NCBI GenBank assembly: GCA_014607495.2
Contig: CP053162.1
Span: 2,860,469 to 2,924,468, forward strand
DNA length: 64,000 bases
From: Carposina sasakii
Taxonomy: Eukaryota; Arthropoda; Insecta; Lepidoptera; Carposinidae
Direction of reading: 5' to 3'
Of the stretch, positions 1 to 11,900 are shown one piece after another. Position numbers and translations under genes: made by a program. Under the pieces are notes generated by a model. That model did not search any database, was not told the DNA's origin, and saw nothing but the letters and a program-made list of their open reading frames with translations. Position 1 is the stretch's first letter. Every line of letters begins with the position of its first letter.

Positions 1-604
1 TCGGGTAAAGTTAAGCAGTTGGCAACACAATCCTAGCATCTTTGCAAATTGTCATTGATGATTGTCATGTCATCAATCATGATAAAATTGCCGCATTTAC
101 GGAGCTATTGTTTGTTGATAGTACTCCATCTAGTCAGAGCGGAGCGAAGACCTATCCTTAATCTAAGAGAAGAAGTAAATTTTTTGTCACCTTCTTTATT
201 TTTCGGTTAGGAATACATTGGACGCTTAAATGTAGGTACTTTATGGCTATATAATTTATAATTATACGATATTATGATTTTTACTATATCTACCTATAAT
301 GGTTGTGGAAAAGCCAAAATTACATATAAGTAGGTATGCCTAAAGCCTGCTATCCGAATATTAAGCACAAAAATGTAAAGGTTAAAGGGCGAATAATGCA
401 GTGTAAATTGTGATGCATATTATGTTATTCTAATTAATTTTTCCTTTATATTAATGAACATAATACTTGAACTGAAAATTATTCTACTTACCAACAAAAT
501 AATATTGCCGCAGTATGGCACAAAATACCATATACCTACCATTAATTTGTACTTTATTTAATTTTAAGGCTTTTTTATTTTTATGAATTTAGATTCTTCT
601 ATGC
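1..604. other. AT-rich stretch without a gene
   Basis: No open frame of note and no repeat recognised from elsewhere in the window. Long A/T runs only. Confidence 0.6.
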
Positions 605-850
605 TGCTCTGGGAGTGAAAAAAAAGTGTAATACTACAGCTGCTTCTCTTCCCGGGAATACTGTACAAGTCAGTAGAGGGAAAAGAGGGTCTTGGTGTTT
701 TGTAGGCGATGGGCTGACCACCTGTCACTACTAACCGAACTTGTACATCTCAACGATACCCTCAAAATTGGTCAGAAGTGGCACCATGTGGTCCTATTGG
801 CCCTTGGTGCTCTGCCTACCCAGGCGTGATTATATGTATGTATGTAATGA
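605..850 (+). repeat. SINE-like repeat E, copy 1
   Basis: About 240 bp that recurs in reverse orientation at 58795-59045. It ends GGCGTGATTATATGTATG. This resembles the 3' tail of the LINE fragment at 51779-52175, which suggests a non-autonomous retroposon using that LINE's machinery. The tail match is seen; the dependence is inferred. Confidence 0.6.
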
Positions 851-858
851 ATTTATTA

Positions 859-1082
859 GGTTGTTCGGAAAGTCATTTCGTTTTTTTTGGGGAACATGAA
901 AGACAGTTTTCGTAAAGGGCACCAACCAAAAACTATGGGTAAATTAATAGAATTTTCACACACAAGCCTTCAATATCAGCTCTCAAGACATTAATGGTTA
1001 TGGGGCTTAAGTGTGAAGTTAGTTTCGAAAAAACGTAATAAGTCCTCTGGCGGGAAAAAACGAAATGACTTTCCGAACAACC
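859..1082. mobile_element. Short inverted-repeat element (possible mariner-type MITE)
   Basis: Ends are inverted repeats of about 28 bp, beginning GGTTGTTCGGAAAGTCATTT on the left and its reverse complement on the right. TTA flanks both sides, so the target duplication is TTA or TA. It is 224 bp and has no coding capacity. The superfamily is not certain. Confidence 0.75.
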
Positions 1083-1085
1083 TTA

Positions 1086-1985
1086 GATACTTTATTATAT
1101 AAGAATATTCGGATTGGAATTCCACTATCGAAGAAATTAAATTGTAAAATTGATTACCCGTTTGGGTAAAGTATTAGGTCCAAGCCTAATTAAAAACTCA
1201 CATGTAAGTATTAAAATAAATAAGTTCCTAGCATTATTTAAATTACATTGTAAATAAAATTAAATGTTTTGATAGTGGGATGCAGTCCGTTCTGTATGTA
1301 ATATTTTAATTAAGGTTAGAAATAATAGTTTTTACAAGGCTTATCAGAACATTTCAAGATTTTATTGGTGCGCCTGTATATAATAAAACACGTGTTATTG
1401 TTATTCTAGTTTATAAGTTAGGACGACTGAAGGATAAAGTTGATTCTGTCTCTATCAAGTTTTAGAGAAAAGGCAGCATCAAAGGAGAACTCCAAGTGCT
1501 CCTAGAGCCCTGGGCCTAGGTGTTAACAACTTCAAGGTTAATTGTTTTTGAACAGGAAATATCCCTGACTATTTACCAAAAATTTGGTGCAATTTGGCAA
1601 TGTAGGAAAAAAGTTATGATTAACATAAATAAGAGAGGTTAGGTTATTGTAAGATTATGATAATGAATAAACTAGAGCACAGACTATTATATGTACTTTG
1701 TACAGGCTAGAAACACTAACTTTGGAATCTACCTAATAAATATATGGCCATTTTTTTATATATGTTTCAACTTGTTAACAGCTAGGCCCACGTCTACCCT
1801 CCTCCTTTGTTCTACTGATACGAGTAGGCTATCTTGGTAAAATCGTCTCTTAGTTACTTTATTTTCATATTTTGTTACTACGAGTATCTTGTCCGTTAAG
1901 TGGAATATCGAAGGGACTGTTTCATCAACGTAAAACATGTATCGACTTTGTCAAATAGCTCAAGCTTTCACCATACAACTTAGAC
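1086..1985. other. Intergenic, no gene seen
   Basis: AT-rich. The short open frames here have no recognisable protein features. Confidence 0.5.
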
Positions 1986-1991
1986 AAGTTA

Positions 1992-2187
1992 GGGGACGAC
2001 CACACAGAACAGACGTAAGACACGGACCCGTCGCAGGCGCGGCGCCCGTTTAATCTACTCTCATACAAAATGTATACAGCCGTCGTCGCGACGTAAAACA
2101 TATAGAAAAGACGGGAGTAGATTGACGGGCGCGCCGCGTCTGCGACGACGGGTCGGTATCTTACGTCTGTTCTGTGTGGTCGTCCCC
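1992..2187. mobile_element. 196-bp fold-back element with perfect 29-bp terminal inverted repeats
   Basis: Left arm 1992-2020 starts GGGGACGACCACACAGAACA. The right arm 2159-2187 is its exact reverse complement. The inverted similarity continues inward through GC-rich sequence (CGCGGCGCCCG against CGGGCGCGCCGCG). No convincing target duplication was seen in the flanks. Confidence 0.8.
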
Positions 2188-2475
2188 GACTTTCAGAAAG
2201 ATTTTGGATTGAAACCTTATATATAATTTTAATATTTTGTAAATACGTAGTATAAGTATGTATGTATATAATGGTAGATTTTGCATTATACCCCGTAGTA
2301 GCTAGGTACTTAACCATAACAATTTTTGTATTATAAATTTAGTTAGTAAAATATAATGTTGCAATCCCAGTAACTATATTGTGATCAAAAATATTAGCTT
2401 AAAAAGCGAATAAAATTTATTTCTTTAATAAGTACTTAAGTAGTATGTACCTAATGGGTTCTAAAACTCGTATTA

Positions 2476-2819
2476 TACAGGGTGGAAGTGACAGCCAGGC
2501 AAATATTGATATGGCTACTTGAGACCATGATTCTGAGGCGAAAACCACTGAAAATTTTTGCTGGAAAATTCCAAAATTTTCTGAAATTTTTCTTTCTTTT
2601 TTTTAAGGAAAAAAATTGTGTAGTTCGTTTAAATAGGCCTTAAATAATAACTTAAAAACAAAATTTTGAACTATGGATGATTTTCAAAAGAAAAGCAAAC
2701 ATTGCGGATAATCAAATGAAAAATGCATTTCCTGCGAGTAATAACACCGTCGTATAACTTAAAACAATGTTACTTGTTCAGTATTTCAGTATTTGCCTGG
2801 TTGTCACACACACCCTGTA
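2476..2819. mobile_element. Inverted-repeat element family A, copy 1
   Basis: Begins TACAGGGTGGAAGTGACAGC and ends with the inverted form CACACACCCTGTA. The subterminal sequence GACAGCCAGGCAAATA is present at both ends in inverted orientation. Non-coding. Other copies lie at 3468, 10087, 12648, 42190 and 63086. Confidence 0.85.
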
Positions 2820-2920
2820 TACCTATTGTAGAATATTTTTTACAATACTTATTGCAATCAGTGCAGTCTGTTTAAAATTTAGACCACAATAGATTCATTA
2901 CTTATTTAAAATACTATACC

Positions 2921-3187
2921 TACAGGATGTAACAAAAGGGAAATGTGAAGCGAAATGCTATAAAAATAACATACTTATCCCCAAAATTTCAGAAACAAAC
3001 AGATTTGAAATCACATGTATATTTTTCAAATTTGTATAAACATACCTGTGTTGTTTAAGAATTCTACATACTATGAGGAAAAATAAACATGTGATTTCAA
3101 TTAATATATTTTGTTTGATAGGTTTTTTAAAGTGGACTTTATTCATAGCTTTTTGCTTAATATACACCTTTTGTGACACACTGCAGT
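2921..3187. mobile_element. Inverted-repeat element family C, copy 1
   Basis: About 265 bp, nearly palindromic overall. It starts TACAGGATGTAACAAAAGGG and ends with a degenerate inverted copy. Related copies are at 14630, 28115 and 35931. Confidence 0.7.
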
Positions 3188-3467
3188 ATACCTACAATTA
3201 TATACTGCACTGCTGTAAATATTATGAAATTGTGGGGTAACTTGGTGTAACTATTTGCATGTACCTAGGCCTATTATTAAATACCATTTTGTGATCTATA
3301 GAGAAAAGGTATAGTTTACGACATTATAGTGATTTTAGTACCTTATAGTATTTAGAATACCTACTGTGTTCGTTTGGTCACTGTAAAAAAATTACCACGT
3401 TTGTATTTTTGTAATTATTAAAGTATTCACAAATATTGTTTTCTCACTTTTATTTTATCTATACTTA
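3188..3467. other. Intergenic, no gene seen
   Basis: AT-rich spacer between two inverted-repeat elements. Confidence 0.5.
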
Positions 3468-3912
3468 TACAGGGTGTGGGTGACAGTCAGGCAAATACTG
3501 AAATGCTGAATAAGTACCATTGTGTTGAGTTATACGACAGTGTTATTACTCGCAGGAAATGTATTTTTGATTTGAATATCAGTAATCTTTACTCTCTGCC
3601 CCAATTGTATCGGGTGATCCTTTGACTAATAAAAACAAAAAAAAATATCGAAAAGGTTGTTTTCGATCAACTAATAAAATATTGCGAAAAAATTGCATTC
3701 TGCCGGAATTCCAATCAGGTTTTCGAAAGGGAAGAGGTACTAGTACCGCGCTCTTGGATGTTGTCGATAATGTATTGACTGCCCAGGATGCTGGCGAAGG
3801 AACTATACTTGTACTCTTAGACTTCTCCAGGGCTTTTGACAGCCTGAGTATTCCGCTGTTACTGTCTAAGCTTTCCTATTATGGAATGGATAATAACACT
3901 ATATAATGGTTT

Positions 3913-4112
3913 CTAAAAGTTCTAGAGTGGATACCACGTATCGGCAAGCGCAGCGTGGGAAGACCACCCGCGAGGTGGACGGATGACCTGGCCAAGGTTG
4001 CGGGCGTCGGTTGGATGCAGGCTGCTTCCGACCGGTCGGAGTGGAGGTTGTTGGGGGAGGCCTATGTCCAACAGTGGACTTCTCAGGGCTGTAAATGATG
4101 ATGATGATGATG
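3913..4112 (+). mobile_element. 5'-truncated RTE-type LINE tail inserted in the reverse transcriptase
   Basis: Exact 10-bp target duplication ATAATGGTTT at 3903-3912 and 4113-4122. Frame 3919-4098 is open and encodes the end of an RTE-type protein: VGRPPARWTDDL, then LLGEAYVQQWTSQ and a stop. It ends in (ATG)n, as lepidopteran RTE elements do. Little decay is seen, so this looks like one of the younger insertions here. Confidence 0.85.
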
Positions 4113-5255
4113 ATAATGGTTTGATAGTTACCTGGTGGGACGTAGTCAACAGGTAGCCCTTACTAGTCATGATGGTACTGTTAGCTGTTCGCACAGTACA
4201 ACTATTGAAAGGGGTGTACCACAAGGATCCATACTGGGCCCTTTACTTTTTATTTTATATGCATCAAACATAACTAAATCAATTAGGAACTGTAAGTATC
4301 ATATATATGCAGATGGTTTACAAATCTATCTATCAATAGATCTTAAAAAAATTTAATAGTAGTATAAAACAAATCAATGACGACCTTGAAGGTATTCATT
4401 GTGGGCCTGTAAAAATAAATTAAACTTAAACCTTCCAAGTCAAAATATATTGTGCTAGGATCTAACCTACAGGTTGCTAAAATAAAGGATTATAAGCCAG
4501 ATATACGTATAAATGGTTTAAAGATTGAGCCAGTTGAAGAAGCGAAAAATTTAGGACTTTTATTTGAGGGAAATTTACGGTTTGAAAAGCACGTAGTTGA
4601 GTTGATGCGAAGTTGCTTTTATCGATTTAGGGTCATCTTTGGTACTGTCAAGATTAAACTACTGTATTACTGTTTATGGGTCTTATCTTTATAAAAAAAA
4701 CTCATCGCATGGTACAAAGAGTGCAGAATGCATGCGCACGATACTGTTTCCCCATTCCACCTCGCTCCCATGTAACACCGTTCTTAAATAGTGCAAACAT
4801 TTTAAAAATGGAATCGCGTCACAATCTACACTTAGCTACCCTAATGTTCGGTGTGCTGAACACTCAGCAGCCGCAGTATTTATATAGCAAGCTGACATGG
4901 CGTAGCCCTAGGCTCAGGAGCTCACTGAGAGCATGTTCCTTGCAATTAAGTATGCCACCTCACAAAACAGCCGCATTTAGGGGCAGTTTTAGATATCTGG
5001 CTACTAAATGCTGGAATAATATACCCCCACCAATTCGACAGCTTAGGACGAAGTCCTCTTTCAAAGCCTCACTTAAACTACATCTGCTTAAACTTCAAAA
5101 ACAAAGCTTTAATATTACTCGGTAGCCAAACTAGATGGATCTCATGGCAATTGTTTATGCCTCCCATAGGGTGAGTACCCTATAGAACTGATTGATTACC
5201 CTATTCAATATATATTCTTTACAATATCTATCATACAACATATTATATAAATGTA

Positions 5256-5594
5256 CTAGTGGACGCCCGCGACTTCGTCCGCGTGGAAATTGAATTGTAG
5301 CTTATATGACACGTTTGTCGGTTTACCATAGCAGTGCCATCTATTGATTACTTACTCAATCCAGTCGAAAAGTATCGACATCTGTTAGAATCTTTTGGAG
5401 TTAACAGATAATTGTGACTGTCAATTAATTATAGACAAATAATTTGCAATAAAATAAAATTGCGACTATAATTAAAGATCTAAGCTATCCTATCTCTCAA
5501 GTTGGACCAGACTGCTCACGGTGTTTTCGATTAAGTAGTTTAGGAGTCCATCGCGGACAAACATCGTGACAGGAGATTTATATATATTATAAGA
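5256..5594 (-). mobile_element. Non-autonomous Helitron (type 3)
   Basis: On the minus strand it begins TCTTATAATATATATAAATC after an A. It ends CGTCCACTAG before a T, with a GC-rich hairpin (CCACGCGGACGAAGTCGCGG) just before the end. These are the standard Helitron borders. It has no coding capacity and sits inside the LINE 3' region. Confidence 0.8.
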
Positions 5595-6007
5595 TAAGAA
5601 GATAAGAAGATTACCAGCATTGCGTAGACTAGTCTGTAACACATGCTGAGTCAGGACCTTTTTGCTTATTGTGACACATCGCACATTACTTTTGTTAGAC
5701 ATAAAAATTGTACCACCACTTTGCCAATTTTAGTGTAATGTGTAGTGTGTGTTGTTTTAGCAAATAAAGATTTGTCTATGTCTATGTCTAATTAAATGGG
5801 GTTATTGTGTTTTTTCGATCACTTGTAACTTTTTCGAGGGAAACTTTTTTATATCATCTTTTGTTTAAAATTTGATTTTTAAGTCATTATCTAAGGCTTA
5901 ATTAGACGAACTAAATTATTTTTTTCCTGAAAACATTAAAAAAATTACGGAAAATTTTGGATTTTTCAGTGTTTTCCGCCTCAGAATCATGCTCTGAAGT
6001 CATGGTA

Positions 6008-6264
6008 TTTTAGATTTTAAGCCAGAATATTTGGAAAATAAATAATTTACAAATATGAACTTTATAATGACGTGTATTTTTATAAACAAGATGACAGTAC
6101 AATGCTAGAGCTACAATAGTCCGTAAGTTGCGCGCGCAGATCTTCTACGCATTCAGTCACTATATGAAGACATTTATCACATACGATCTTTCGCAACGAC
6201 TGCCTAAAGACAGACGACTTTTAGAGGGTACATATTATAGGAACCTTATGTGCAGTCACTACAG
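6008..6264. other. Unidentified insert in a family A element
   Basis: This block is absent from the other family A copies. It contains an AATAAAT and a short open frame with no recognised features. Its origin is unknown. Confidence 0.4.
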
Positions 6265-6300
6265 TATCAATACTTGCCTGGCTGTCAAAAACACCCTGTA

Positions 6301-6525
6301 TATAATTAAACTGTAAGACCGATTGCCAGATACTTAATCTTCCTTACCTAACCCTAATATTAGGTATGATAAGTTTCGATGTGTATTTTAAACTCATTAA
6401 ACATTAGTATACTACGGGTATGGCGTACAAAATTAATCAAATCTGCTATGAATTTCCGATACAAGCATCCAGAGCTCTCACTTTGTTCTAATCAAAATAA
6501 ATGAAACACAAATGATGTTTGCGTG
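6301..6525. other. Spacer downstream of the hAT-derived gene
   Basis: No features recognised. Confidence 0.5.
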
Positions 6526-6530
6526 TCTAT

Positions 6531-6536
6531 TTTATT
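6531..6536 (-). promoter_or_regulatory. Polyadenylation signal AATAAA of the hAT-derived gene
   Basis: AATAAA on the minus strand about 80 bases past the stop codon at 6618. Confidence 0.5.
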
Positions 6537-6617
6537 TTTTAAGGACGTCTGGCGTAGTTCAATAAAATGTGGTGATAGAGGTCTCCGCTAACATCTGCTG
6601 TATAGAGCTAAAAAAAA

Positions 6618-8992
6618 CTATTTTTTCACTTGAAAAGCATTATTGGTAATCTTACCAACGCTCATGTCAATAACTTCTTCGTAGTTCACCCTTGAAGCTT
6701 GTTCATGTTCAATATTTAGAATACTTAAAGACGATACTATGTTACGGTCCATATTTTTGCGAATAAAGTTCTTAACCGCAATCATTTTGCTCAAATCTTC
6801 AGTTGCTGTTATCGGCATAGTGAGGTAGATTCTAAGCGCAGTGGCCATATTCGGATACGCGCCATGCAATTTGTTTTTGTAAATAAAATTTAAAAGCTGT
6901 AATGGTGTGGCGTTGTTCAAGTTGGGGTCCAATTTTAAAACATGCTGCTTAAAACTTTCAACTTCGACAATTATTTCCTTTGCATCCATGTTGGATTTGT
7001 AGAGGAGAGCCAAATTAGTGGCTTGTGACCTTAGGATGTCTACAGTATAATTATTGAGTTCTTTTCCATGAACAAAGCTGAATAAAGATTTTATCTTTGT
7101 AATTGAAATTAATCTCTCGTTCAAATTTTCAACAATTGTATCGATGATTTCAATCAGGATTGCCTTTAGATTATCAAAAACGAATGGTTTCTCCTGTTTC
7201 TCGTTATCAATATTAACTTTTTTCATTATTGGTTGAATGTACACATCTTTGAGAGGGTCAATATCATATGTTTCAGCAATAGTTTCTGCCTCATTGCTTA
7301 TATCTGAGCAAATATTAGCACGTTCCGAGTCTATAGTGTTAAGTAGGTTACTTATATTTTCAACAGTATCATTCACCGTGATATTTACGTTTTGTATAAT
7401 TTTATTTGCTCCATCGATATGAGAGAGTATTCTATACCAAAAAGACAACATCAATACAAACTTTAAATTTGAAACTTTTGATAAAATACAACCTGCTTCC
7501 GATTTAGTTTCCTCATTTGATAGTGGATTATATTTGAAAGTATTAAGCACGGCCATTACTCGTTCCAACTGCGTATTTATTATTTCAACTGCATCAAAGT
7601 TTGCTGGCCATCTGATGTGTGGTTGTGACTTCAAGCTGATTTGTACATGACTTGTCAAAATTTCCCATCTGTATGACGATGCTGAGAAAAAGCCGAAAAA
7701 ACGTTGTATGGTGCCAAAACAGTCCTCTATATCTCTAAATTTCATTATAGCATTTACAACCGCTTCGTTAAGGGACTGTGAATAAGAAGGCACGAAAATA
7801 GCCAGCTGGTTTTGTTCATGTATTCCTGCTGTAAGGTTTGTGTACTTATTAACCATATTAACACTATTATCATAAGACTGGGCAACACAATTTTTAATTC
7901 CTAGTCCGTCTCTTTCCAAGGATTTGAGAACTATATCTGTGAGCTCTTGGTTATCGGTTTGAGTTATAAAACCTAGAAAACTCTCAACGATTGTACATCC
8001 GTAAGGGCCAACTTTTACATATCGAATTATTTGTGCTATGGGAGCTGGTTTACCAACTTCTAGTATGCAATCTAGCATTATTGTGAAGTATTTAGCTTCT
8101 CTTATATCTACCAATATACCATGTCTGAGTTTTAAGGACATTAAATCTGTGAACTCACTTATCACCTCGTTGTAAAAGTATTTTGTTAATCCTTTTCTGT
8201 GATTACTAAGATGCTCTTTAAGAGGATAGTGGTATTCTGAAATAAGTTTAACAATATTCCAATACTTTCCATTATCTTTAGATTCATCTTTTACTTCGAC
8301 ATTAGTAACTTCATCCAAACATTTGAGCAAATATCCATCTTTTGCCATATGTAAAATAATTTTCAGAATAGATTGAAGAACACTTCGCCAATGATTGGTT
8401 TCTTCTGTCAACCTATCTTGGTACTCTTTATCCACACCGAGTGTCCAAAAGTTAGATTCGAATTTTTTCAACTCACATAACCACTTTCTATGCTGTAAAG
8501 AGTTTTCGTGTTCCGGAATTCTGTCGCTCAATTTCTTCCAGTGGGTAAAACCTTCTTGTTTGACTAAAGTAGAGCTAGATTTAGTGTAATTCGTGAAGAG
8601 TTTGCATGAAATGCAGTAAAGTGAATTCTGGGTTTTACTGTAGGCTAACCAAGATCGGGGTATTTTTTGCCCATTCGGCAGTGTCTTATGAAACCATTCT
8701 TTAGTGAGATTCCTTCCGTATCTATACGATGAGCTAAGGTCTGGTTCCTCGGGGTGTTTGGCCCTCATATTTATGATAAAACGTTTTTGTATTTCGTTTA
8801 AAATTGGTGGCCATGTGCTCGGGTCTTGATAGTCCAGAGTTGCTTTTGTAGAACTTTTTACAATGACCTCACATTCCTCTGTTATTCCTTCATCATTGTC
8901 TGTATTGTTCATTGCACTGTCATCAGGGTTTTCTGAATCTTCGTCTTTATCATCATCATTCTTCATGGGATCATCAGTATCGACGAATTCCT
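6618..8992 (-). CDS. Exon 2 of the hAT-derived gene
   Basis: A 2375-base uninterrupted coding exon. The acceptor is TTATGAATTTCAG. An in-frame stop lies just upstream of it in the intron, so the exon cannot extend further. It holds the zinc finger, the core and the dimerisation region. Confidence 0.85.
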
Positions 8993-11900
8993 CTGAAATT
9001 CATAACAAACATACATATAAAAATCACGCCTCTTCTTTCCTGGAGGGGTAGGCAGAGATCACGGATCTCCACTTGCTATGGTCCTTACACACCTCTTTCG
9101 CTTTATCTACTTTTATGATATTCTTCATGTACGATTATCGATTTAGGTTTAGTGTGAAATTTATAAAATAATATAATTTAACTAGCTACTACTACTATGT
9201 AGGTACACTCGTATTTCATCTTTCTATCCATGAACATATATACATTTTGTATAACAAATAAATAAATAAATAAATAAATAACAACGGACGGTGTGTTTTC
9301 ACTATACAGATTGAAGCATACATAATAAGCTCGGTGACGTATATTCCATTGAGTCAGGATGTGTATTCACACGTTATCCATACATACATACATAAAGCTT
9401 GTTGCTTGCCTCAAAAAGCTGCATCTTCTTCCGTGCAATAATGACAACGGTAACGTGTAGATATATTTTAGTACGCACTGAAAAATAAGGATCGATGACT
9501 TAAAGAGGGTGGCTGGCAGTGAATGAATGGCAAAAATGGGAGATCAAGCCATGTGGCGTGCTTTGGGTGAGGCCTACGTTCAGAAGTGGACTGCAATAGG
9601 CTGACGACGATGACGACGAAGTAAATATTGGTTTGTACCGTACTGCATTTCGTTAACAGTAACGGTTGTGTTTTGGCTGGAAAATCCAGCAGAAAGTGTA
9701 CAGTCGATATAACCGGCTCGTATATACCATGACATACACACCTACATATACACACAGAAATGGGGTAACCAGAGCTGCAGGAGTATGAAGGAGATTCCGC
9801 AGCCACGTTTAGCGAGTACAGGCATAAGGCAGTTGTTCCACCGGTAACGATGAACGAGTAGCGAGCAGAGCTAGAATGTTGAACCGAGTTGGCGAACCGC
9901 GGGGAGCGAGTGCGTAGTTCCTGTTCCGATAGTTGTGTAGCTCGGCGGCGCGGCGGCGGTGAGAGTGTTATCTTTTTCATAGCTCTTGCCGTTTAGCAAG
10001 AAACTAGTGATGCTAATCCTCGCTGGCAGTGTGAACGGTCAGCTATCAACTATTTGTATATGTATCTCTTTTGTTTACACGGAATGTACACAGGGTGTAG
10101 GTGACAGCCAGGCAAATACTGAAATGCTGAACAAGTACTATTGTGTTCAGTTATACGATAGTGTTATTACTCGCAGGAAATGTATTTTTGATTTGATTAT
10201 CAGTAATCTTTGCTCTCCGCGCCCATTGTCGCCAATTGATCGCGGGCGATCCTGTGACTAATTAAATGGGCTTATTGGTAAATTATGTGACTCATTACTG
10301 TTTTTTGGATCACTTGTGTCTCTCCATTAGGGTTGATCAGTTTTTTGAACATTTTTGAGATTGAAAATCATCTTTAGGTTAAAATTTTATTTTTAAATAA
10401 TTATCTGAGGCCTAATTAAACGAACAATTTTATTTTAAATATGAAAAAAAAATGTCGGAAAATTTTCGAATTTTCCTGCGAAAATTTTCAGTGTTTTCCG
10501 CCTCAGAATCATGGTCTGAAGTCATGGTATCAATATTTTCCTGGCTGTCACAAACATCCTGTATATTTTGTACTTTTCTTAAGCGAGAAAAAAGCCTAGT
10601 TACGTCGTTTTCTCGTCGGTGCATGGTAGGACAACTGCCTAAATGATCAGTGACAAGATAGCATATATCCTGAGAGAATGAGCCCAAGTTTCTTTGTCGA
10701 CTCTTACGACATGCACGGAAGGAGATGCAGCTGATGTATTCTAGTGAAGCCCCGTACCAGCACAGGACTTAATAGGTACCTACATAGTATTTAAATAAAA
10801 TGTAAAAACGTACCTGCAACCTTAAATAACCCCAATAAATAAAGAGGTATCGGGCGACTCGGACCAAAACAAACTCGGACCGCGGTCATAATATAAAGCA
10901 TTTAATAGCTAAGTAAACATTGTGCAACGACGTGTTTTCAAAAACACAATTTATTACAGTAATATAATAAGTATAGAAGTTTTACAGTAGTAGATTTATT
11001 TTATTTCTAACACTTTTCATGTTAACTGTAGGTACTGTAGGTGGAACACAAACAATAGATTTATGTTATAAAATTATTAATTAATATTAGATTTATGGTT
11101 AAAATTACGAGCGGTCCGAGTCGCCTGACAAAATCTATTCTATTTTACATATAATATAAATATAAAATTATTAATAAAGAAAATGGAAAAAATTCCTCAC
11201 CCGAGCGGGAATCGAACCCACGACCGCAAATCGTGCCAGCCGCTATAACCACTAAGCCATCGGGTCAATCACCCGGATGACGAATCTTAGCATCTCTTTT
11301 CTAAATTACATATTGCGCAACGTTAATTCTTCATCCCGATAGCTAAACACTAGCCAAATCCTCGGCAGTAAGCAAAGCTGAGATCCTCTCGAGACACAAT
11401 GTTTATGAAGATGATAACGATCAAACCAATAGCACAATTCTAACGGATTATATTAATGGAGAAGTGTTTTTATAAATTTATCTTAGTCAAGATATTATAT
11501 ATTATAAAATTATTAAAAAAGAAAATGGAAAAAAATTCCTCACCCGAGCGGGAATAATAAATGCCATCGAACGAACTACTTTGACCTAGTTCGTAACGGA
11601 TCGATGTTTGTGCACGCTAATCTCAGAAACACTGAAGTGCTAAATTCACTCACTGGACCAACGATTTAGAAATGCAGTTTTCAGGAATATATTCTGACAG
11701 GTCCCACTTAACATACAGGGTACTTTTTAGGAGGCAATAAAGATGTTTTTAATCGTTGAGGTGTCTGAGGGTTTTGTTTCGACAGTAACGGATCCACGCG
11801 CAGTTTAGATGCAGTCACGGGGACGTGTCGCGGGCGTCCACTAGTAAATGATTAAAAACGAATGAGTCAACTCGGACCGCGGTCCGAGATAAGTAGCGGT

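Larger units (their letters stand above)
3632..5793 (+). pseudogene. Non-LTR retrotransposon (jockey/CR1-like) reverse transcriptase, dead copy
   Basis: Coding remains run 3640-3902, 4123-4356 and 4452-5125. Visible reverse-transcriptase motifs are LLDFSRAFDSL (motif A) and GVPQGSILGPLLF. The catalytic YADD box reads YADG. The C-terminal region (YCFPIPPRSHVTPF and onward) is recognisable to 5125. There is no endonuclease domain, so the copy is 5'-truncated. An in-frame TAA at 3904, frameshifts and two insertions (3913-4112 and 5256-5594) break it. The 3' end after AATAAAG is a short TCTATG repeat, and CTAAT flanks both sides as a likely target duplication. The exact clade is a judgement from motif style. 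Confidence 0.8.
3468..6300. mobile_element. Inverted-repeat element family A, copy 2, split by later insertions
   Basis: The left part (3468-3631) and right part (5794-6007 plus 6265-6300) together make one family A element. Compared with the copy at 10087-10563, the sequence GACTAATTAAATGGG is cut after GACTAAT, where a LINE was inserted. A second block (6008-6264) interrupts the right part. Confidence 0.75.

Noticed and set aside
9468..9980. 170-aa minus-strand open frame
   Set aside because: It spans an RTE tail, a family F fragment and a CG-rich patch. No domain or splice logic.
11205..11270. tRNA gene on the minus strand
   Set aside because: It is the same situation: the head of a SINE, with a partial second copy 300 bases away.
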